Source of the DNA: CAMYMQ01 sp963730305
Lineage (GTDB): Bacteria > Pseudomonadota > Alphaproteobacteria > Bin65
Length of the DNA: 64,000 nt
Reading direction: 5' to 3'
Assembly: GCA_963730305.1 (NCBI GenBank)
Contig: CAVSRB010000007.1
Location: 248,001 to 312,000, forward strand
Positions 59,346 to 64,000 of the stretch are shown one piece after another. A program made the translations under genes and the position numbers. The notes below the pieces were generated by a model. It saw nothing but the letters and a program-made list of their open reading frames with translations. It was not told the origin of the DNA and did no database searches. Within the stretch, counting starts at the first letter, position 1, and the number at the start of each line of letters is the position of its first letter.

Positions 59346-61139
59346 GCCGCCGCCTCCTGGTCATAGTGCTCGATCAGGTCGACGAAGGCGTCTTCGAGCG
59401 TCGGTTCGGGGTTGTCGGCGCTGCGATGCTGCTGCTTGAGCTCGTCCGGCGTCCCGGTCGCGACCAGCCGGCCGCGATAGATGATGCCGATGCGGTCGCA
59501 ATACTCCGCTTCTTCCATGAAGTGAGTGGTCACCAGCACGGTGACCCCGGCCTCGGCCATGGCGTAGATGCGGGCCCAGAACTCGCGCCGGACCAGCGGG
59601 TCGACGCCGGAGGTCGGCTCGTCGAGGAACAGCACGCCGGGCGCGTGCATGATGGCGCAGGCCAGCGCCAGCCGCTGCTTGAAGCCGAGCGGCAGGGTGT
59701 CGCTGACCGCGTCGGCGTAGGGCGACAAAGCGAACTCCTCCAGCTCGGCCTCGATCCGGCGTTCGCGCTCGCCCCCGCCGAGGCCGTAGGCGCTGGCGAA
59801 GAAGCGCAGGTTCTGGAGCACGCTCATGTTGCCGTAGAGCGAAAATTTCTGGGCCATGTAGCCGATCCGGCCGCGCGCGACCGCCGCCGCCCGGCGCAGG
59901 TCGATGCCCAGCACGAGCGCCTTGCCGCCGGTCGGCGGCAGCAGGCCGCACAGCATCTTGAAGGTGGTCGACTTGCCGGCGCCGTTGGGGCCCAAGAGGC
60001 CGAAGATCTCGCCCCGGCCGACGTCGAAGCTGATCCGGTCCACCGCCGTGAAGTCGCCGAACTTGCGCTCCAGGCCGGCGACCGAGATGACCGCCCCGGC
60101 CGCCTCACCGTCGACGGCGTCGCCGACCGGGCCGGTCGGGCCGGCCGCCGGCTCCCTGGGCTTGGCGTCGAGCGCCGGGGCGGCCGGCGGCGTCTCGGTC
60201 CCGGCTTCCTTGAGCAACGAGATGAAGGCGTCCTCGAACACGGGCGCGACGGGCTCGACCCGGCGCCGCCCCCGCCGACAGGCCGGTGCAGCAGCCGGAC
60301 AGGTAGTCCGGCGCGGTCCCCTGCGCGACCAGGACCCGGATCACGCTGCCCTTGATGATGGCATCGACGACGTTGGGCAGGGCGGCGACCTCGTGCAGCA
60401 CCGCGCGCCGGTCCGCACTGTCGGCGCGCACCGCAAACGTGCGTCCCTCGACCCGCGCCTCGAATTCGGGCGGTGGCCCGGACGCCAGCAGGCGGCCCTG
60501 GTTGAGCAGCAGGACGTCGTCGCAGCGCTCGGCCTCGTCGAGATAGGCGGTCGCCCACAGCACGCTGATCCCCTCGCCGACCAGCGAGCGGACGATCTCC
60601 CACAGCTCGCGCCGCGACACCGGATCGACGCCGACGCTGGCCTCGTCGAGCAGCATCAGCCGCGGCGGCCGCACCAGGGTGCAGGCGAGGCCGAGCTTCT
60701 GCTTCATGCCGCCCGACAGCCGCCCGGCGAGGCGCGACCGGAACGGGCCCAGGCCGGTGAAATCCATCAGCTCGTCGAACCGGGCCTGGCGCGCCGGCCC
60801 GACCAGGCCGTGGAGGTCGGCGTAGAGCGCGAGGTTCTCGCCGACGCTCAGGTCCTCGTACAGCCCGAAGCGCTGGGGCATGTAGCCGACGCTGGACTGG
60901 ACCTCCTGGGCGCGGGCGACGGTGTCGAGCCCGAGCACCTCGATCGAGCCCGAATCGGGCGCGAGCAGCCCGGCCAACAGCCGCATCAACGTGGTCTTGC
61001 CGGCGCCGTCGGGGCCGACCAGGCCGGTGATGCGCCCCGCCTCGACCGACGCCGACAGGTCCTCAAGCGCGGTGATGGTCCGGCGGCCGGCGGTGAACCG
61101 CTTGGTCACCTCGTGCAGGGCGATGACGGGGGTGGCCAC
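59342..61139 (-). CDS. Tandem-domain ABC exporter ATPase (YbhF-like; frameshifted)
   Basis: A cytoplasmic ATPase of about 598 residues with two nucleotide-binding domains. Domain 1 has GLVGPDGAGKTTLMRLLAG, LSGGMKQKLGLACTLV and LMLLDEASVGVDP, where the usual DEP is DEA. Domain 2 has GLLGPNGAGKSTTFKMLCG, LPLGFKQRLALACAIMH (signature degenerate) and LFLDEPTSGVDP. The linker contains VFEDAFISLLKEAG and a Pro/Ala-rich segment. One break near 60275, in the linker, splits it into two frames as sequenced. E. coli YbhF (578 residues) is the model. It starts 20 bases after the fusion protein. Confidence 0.9.
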
Positions 61140-61159
61140 TGCCGTTCTCCGACGCGCCG

Positions 61160-62195
61160 TCAGCGGGTCGGCAACTTCCGTGCGGTGCTGCCGGCGGTCG
61201 CCGGTTTCAGCCGGACGGTGACCGGCATGCCCTGGCGCAGCTCGTTCGCCGCGTTCTTGACGTAGACGCGGATGCGATAGACGAGGCTGGTGCGCAGCTC
61301 GGGCGTCTCGACCGTCTTGGGCGTGAACTCCGCCACCGGCGAGATGAAGCCGACCCAGCCGTCATAGGCGTGCCCGGGCGCCGAATCGCTGAACACCCGC
61401 GCCTTCATGCCGGGCCGGATCCGGCCCAGGTCCCGCTCCGAGACGTAGGTGCGCACCCAGACCGGATCGACCAGGGCCATGGTGTAGACGGGGGCCTGGG
61501 CGAGGACGACGGCGCCGGGCTCGACGATGCGGGTCTTGATCACGCCGTGCGCCTTGGCGAACAGCTTGGTGTAGTCCAACCGCTGCTGGGCCAGGCGCAG
61601 CGCCGCCTCGCGCGCGTGGAGCTGGGCCCGCGCCGCGGCGATCTCCTCCTTGCGCGGCCCCTGGATGGCGAGCGACAGCCGCTCCTGCGGCGGCCCGCAA
61701 CTGGGCTTCCAGGGTTTTGACCCGGGCGCGGTCCTGGTCGAGCTTCTGCTCGGCCGCGACCTGGGTCTGTGCGAGCGTTTCGGTCCGCTTCAGGGTCGAC
61801 CGGGCGTTGTCGAGGTCGGCGGCGATCGCCTGCGCGTTGGCCCGCGCGACCTTGATCTCCTCGGGCCGGCTGCCGGCCAGCAGCTGGTCGAGCGTCGCGC
61901 GCTGGGCGGCGACCTGCGCCTTGGCGGCGGCGACCTCGGCGTCGTAGGTCTCGGGCTCCAAGGTCGCCAGGAGCTGGCCCTTCTTGACCTCGTCGCCCTC
62001 CTCCACCTTCATCGTCTCGATGCGGCCCGAAACGTTGAAGGCGAGCTCGGCTTCGCGAATGTCGACGTTGCCGTAGAGGACGATGTCGCCCGACGTCGCG
62101 CCGTCCCGCCACGGCTCGTCGTAGGCGAGCCAGACACCCGCCGCGACCACCACGATCACGGCTACGCCGATCACCACTTTCTTTCGGAGACGCAC
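61160..62195 (-). CDS. HlyD/YbhG-type membrane fusion protein (frameshifted)
   Basis: A periplasmic adaptor of about 345 residues, anchored by one N-terminal helix (KVVIGVAVIVVVAAGVWLAY). The lipoyl half-motif is GRIETMKVEEGDEVKKGQLL, followed by a helical hairpin rich in Ala/Gln/Arg (LKRTETLAQTQVAAEQKLDQ). The second lipoyl half starts FAKAHGVIKTRIVEPGAVV, and the beta-barrel ends in LRQGMPVTVRLKPA. A GTG start at 62195 (VRLRKKVVIG) places the helix as usual. One break near 61692 interrupts the coiled-coil. It is first in the exporter operon after the MarR gene. Confidence 0.88.
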
Positions 62196-62962
62196 GTTCC
62201 TGCTCCTGCCGAGCCGTCCAGGGTCCGCCCCCGGGGGCTGGTCCTGCTGTCGAGTCGGGATCGGGGGCCGGCGCGCCAGCAATCGGGCGGCGCGCGCGGA
62301 TGGTAGGCCAGCCCGATCCTGGACGCCAGAACGGCGTCCGGCCTGGATCGACGCCGAATGCCGGCTGCTGTGCCGCTAGGCTTCTTCGGCCTGCAGGCCC
62401 AGCCTTCCAGGCCCGCCTCCGCGATCGAGGCGGCCGAGCGGAAGCACGGCGCCGGCAACAGCTCGATGCCGGCGCTGTCGATCATGCGCTGCAGCAGGCC
62501 GATCAGCTGCCGGATCTCCGCCGCCGACAAGTCGCCGGTCAGCTCCTTGACCGCATCGAGCGCGTGCGGGAACGCAGCCTCGTAGGTCTCACGGCCCTTG
62601 GGCGTGATCCAGACGGTGACCGCCCGGTTGTCGCCGGACCCGGCCTTGCGGGACACCATGCCGTCGCGCTCGAGCTGGTCGACGATCCGGCTCATCGCCG
62701 ATTGCTCGGCCGCGCACTCGCGGACCAGGTCGCGGATCCGCATCCCGTCGCTTTCGACGAGCTGCGCCAGCACCCGAAAGCGCGCCACGGTGATGCCGAG
62801 CGGCCTGGCATGTTCGAGCATCGAGCTGCTGAGCCGGTTGACCAGCTGGAACAGCAGATAGGGAATGATCAGCTGCGTGCCGCGGAACGAGCCGCGCGCC
62901 GCTGCCGGCCCATCGTCGCCGCGATGGGGGTCGTCCAATGGTTTGTGCGTTTGGTCACTCAT
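62171..62962 (-). CDS. MarR-family transcriptional regulator (3' end probably frame-shifted)
   Basis: A winged-helix regulator, 263 residues as read. The MarR domain spans about residues 30-165: LLFQLVNRLSSSMLEHARPL, the recognition helix in CAAEQSAMSRIVDQLERDGM, the wing with SRKAGSGDNRAVTVWITPKG, and a final helix LSAAEIRQLIGLLQRMID. The last 90 residues are Arg/Pro-rich, low in structure, and overlap the adaptor gene. A frame shift near 62400 would give a stop at 62376-62378 after GLQAEEA and a normal length of about 195 residues; I think this is the true end. It likely represses the exporter operon and itself. Confidence 0.83.
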   Translation of the reverse strand: MSDQTHKPLDDPHRGDDGPAAARGSFRGTQLIIPYLLFQLVNRLSSSMLEHARPLGITVARFRVLAQLVESDGMRIRDLVRECAAEQSAMSRIVDQLERDGMVSRKAGSGDNRAVTVWITPKGRETYEAAFPHALDAVKELTGDLSAAEIRQLIGLLQRMIDSAGIELLPAPCFRSAASIAEAGLEGWACRPKKPSGTAAGIRRRSRPDAVLASRIGLAYHPRAPPDCWRAGPRSRLDSRTSPRGRTLDGSAGAGTCVSERKW

Positions 62963-62976
62963 TTCGACACAACCCT

Positions 62977-63013
62977 ATCATGCCTTTCCGTTCGTTGCTT
63001 GACGGTGCATGAT
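62977..63013. promoter_or_regulatory. Candidate regulator-binding dyad between the MarR gene and the binding protein gene
   Basis: ATCATGC (62977-62983) and GCATGAT (63007-63013) are perfect inverted heptamers 23 bases apart in the 110-base divergent gap. A TTGACG sequence (62999-63004) could be a -35 element for the plus-strand gene. Binding by the adjacent MarR protein is a guess. Confidence 0.3.
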
Positions 63014-63072
63014 TTTTCATTAACCTCGACAAGTCGGCGGGTTCGCCAAAGCAGAACACAGGGAGAGCGAAA

Positions 63073-64000
63073 ATGGGACACCTTTTTAGGATCGCCGCGC
63101 GCGTTGGCCTCGCGGCCACCGTCCTGGGGAGCGCATCGGCGACCGCCACCGCGGCCGACACCATCAAGATCGGTCTCGTGATGCCCTACAGCGGCTGGTT
63201 CCAGCCGATCGACGAGGGCACGATCAAGGGCGCCGAGCTGGCCGTCGACGACATCAACGCCAAGGGCGGCGTGCTCGGCAAGAAGCTCCAGATCATCAAG
63301 TACGACATGAAGTCGAAGCCGCCGCTGGGCGCCAACGGCGCGATCGAGCTGATCGCCAAGGGCGCCAAGCTGATCATCGTCCCCAGCGACTTCGACTTCG
63401 GCGGTCCGGGCGCCTTCGTCGCCCAGCAGAAGGGCGTCGTCACCATGGCCGGGGCGTCCGATCCCAAATTCGGCTCGAAGGGCATCGGCAAGTTCGCCTT
63501 CGCCATGTCGAACGCCTCCTTCGCCGAGGGCGCGACCCTCGCCGAATGGGCCTACCGGAAGCAGGCCTGGAAGACGGGCTACGTCCTGCTCGACAACACC
63601 ATCTCCTACACCAAGAGCCTGTGCGCCGGCTTCGCCGCGCGGTTCAAGCAGCTCGGCGGCGCCAAGGCGCTCGTCGGCGACGACAAGTTCATGAACAAGG
63701 ACCCCTCGATCGCCGCGCAGATCACCCGGATCAAGTCGCTCAAGACCAAGCCGGCCGTGATCATGCTGTGCTCGTACGCGCCGGGCGGGCCGAGCGCGAT
63801 CCGGCAGCTCCGTGCCGCGGGCATCAACACGCCGATCGTCACCGGCAACTCGATGGACGGCGACTACTGGCTCGGCGCCGTGCCCAAGCTGAGCAACTTC
63901 TACGTCGCCAACTTCGGCTCCAAGTACGGCGACGACGCCAATCCGAAGGTCAACGCCTTCTTCGCCCGCTACAAGAAGAAGTTCGGCGCGCCGTCGAGCA
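63073..64000 (+). CDS. ABC transporter periplasmic substrate-binding protein, branched-chain amino acid type (3' partial)
   Basis: The first 309 residues of a Leu/Ile/Val-binding-protein-family (Peripla_BP_6) receptor; the gene runs off the window. A signal peptide occupies residues 1-28 (RIAARVGLAATVLGSASATA, cleavage near AAD). The mature protein begins TIKIGLVMPYSGWFQPIDEG, typical of HAAT binding proteins, and AELAVDDINAKGGVLGKKL is the classic motif (63238-63294). IVPSDFDFGGPGAFVAQQKG and IVTGNSMDGDYWLG continue the two-lobe fold. Members bind amino acids, amides or aromatic acids. Strand and position suggest that permease and ATPase genes follow beyond the end. Confidence 0.9.
   Translation, partial: MGHLFRIAARVGLAATVLGSASATATAADTIKIGLVMPYSGWFQPIDEGTIKGAELAVDDINAKGGVLGKKLQIIKYDMKSKPPLGANGAIELIAKGAKLIIVPSDFDFGGPGAFVAQQKGVVTMAGASDPKFGSKGIGKFAFAMSNASFAEGATLAEWAYRKQAWKTGYVLLDNTISYTKSLCAGFAARFKQLGGAKALVGDDKFMNKDPSIAAQITRIKSLKTKPAVIMLCSYAPGGPSAIRQLRAAGINTPIVTGNSMDGDYWLGAVPKLSNFYVANFGSKYGDDANPKVNAFFARYKKKFGAPSS

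Noticed and set aside
62171..62375. A real 65-90-residue C-terminal domain on the MarR regulator
   Set aside because: It is low-complexity, overlaps the adaptor start, and a one-base shift gives a normal MarR ending at 62376.

Overview
The window is high-GC DNA (about 70% by eye) with dense, mostly operonic genes. It looks like an alphaproteobacterial chromosome, probably Rhodospirillales-like. The pointers are a cytochrome c / kdsB / prephenate dehydratase / ctaA neighbourhood, a DUF1194 protein, a Flp pilin, a FixK/FNR-type box and many short GC-rich palindromic repeats. I see no rRNA, tRNA, CRISPR, insertion sequence or phage gene. At least 25 single-base frame breaks interrupt genes whose residues are otherwise well conserved, nine of them in yejA alone. 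This fits uncorrected indels in the assembly better than general gene decay, so frameshifted genes are given at their full inferred extent.

Layout. 1-7.1 kb: the end of a LivF-type ATPase, a luciferase-like oxidoreductase, a 2-hydroxyacid dehydrogenase, a ThDP enzyme, a DoxX protein and an FAD monooxygenase. 7.2-13 kb: a yejABEF-type peptide importer on the minus strand. 13-17.7 kb: housekeeping genes (HisN-like phosphatase, anchored cytochrome c, kdsB, pheA, ctaA). 17.8-26.5 kb: a benzoate/4-hydroxybenzoate-CoA ligase, an acyl-CoA dehydrogenase, a Cys/Met PLP enzyme and all three subunits of a 4-hydroxybenzoyl-CoA reductase. 26.5-30 kb: an MFS carrier, two DMT carriers and a VOC protein. 30-34.7 kb: two adjacent acyl-CoA dehydrogenases that look like a heteromer, a reductive-dehalogenase/QueG-superfamily Fe-S protein with a small coupled partner, and an SDR. 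34.7-42.6 kb: Flp pilin, DUF1194 protein, thiolase, peroxiredoxin-like protein, a FadJ-type bifunctional enzyme, another acyl-CoA dehydrogenase and a thioesterase. 42.6-44.8 kb: CoA ligase and bioY. 45-53.4 kb: transglutaminase-like protein, AraC regulator, two more RdhA/QueG-superfamily proteins, a PaaK-like CoA ligase, kynB, kynU and a DsbA-like isomerase. 53.4-57 kb: malate synthase, a stress-type protein with a FixK/FNR box, and a divergent MerR/CDF metal-efflux pair. 57-63 kb: a YbhGFSR-type ABC-2 exporter with a MarR regulator. 63-64 kb: the start of a branched-chain-amino-acid-type binding protein.

Together the genes suggest a catabolic island for aromatic and acyl-CoA substrates. CoA ligases activate acids, 4-hydroxybenzoyl-CoA reductase would make benzoyl-CoA, and dehydrogenases, a hydratase/dehydrogenase and a thiolase shorten acyl-CoAs to acetyl-CoA for malate synthase. 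The most interesting unexplained part is the three soluble RdhA/QueG-superfamily proteins embedded in CoA-ester and kynurenine catabolic genes. Intergenic regions carry several short repeat families, including three copies of a 27-bp inverted-repeat element and three copies of a ten-base-phased GGTTATC triplet.
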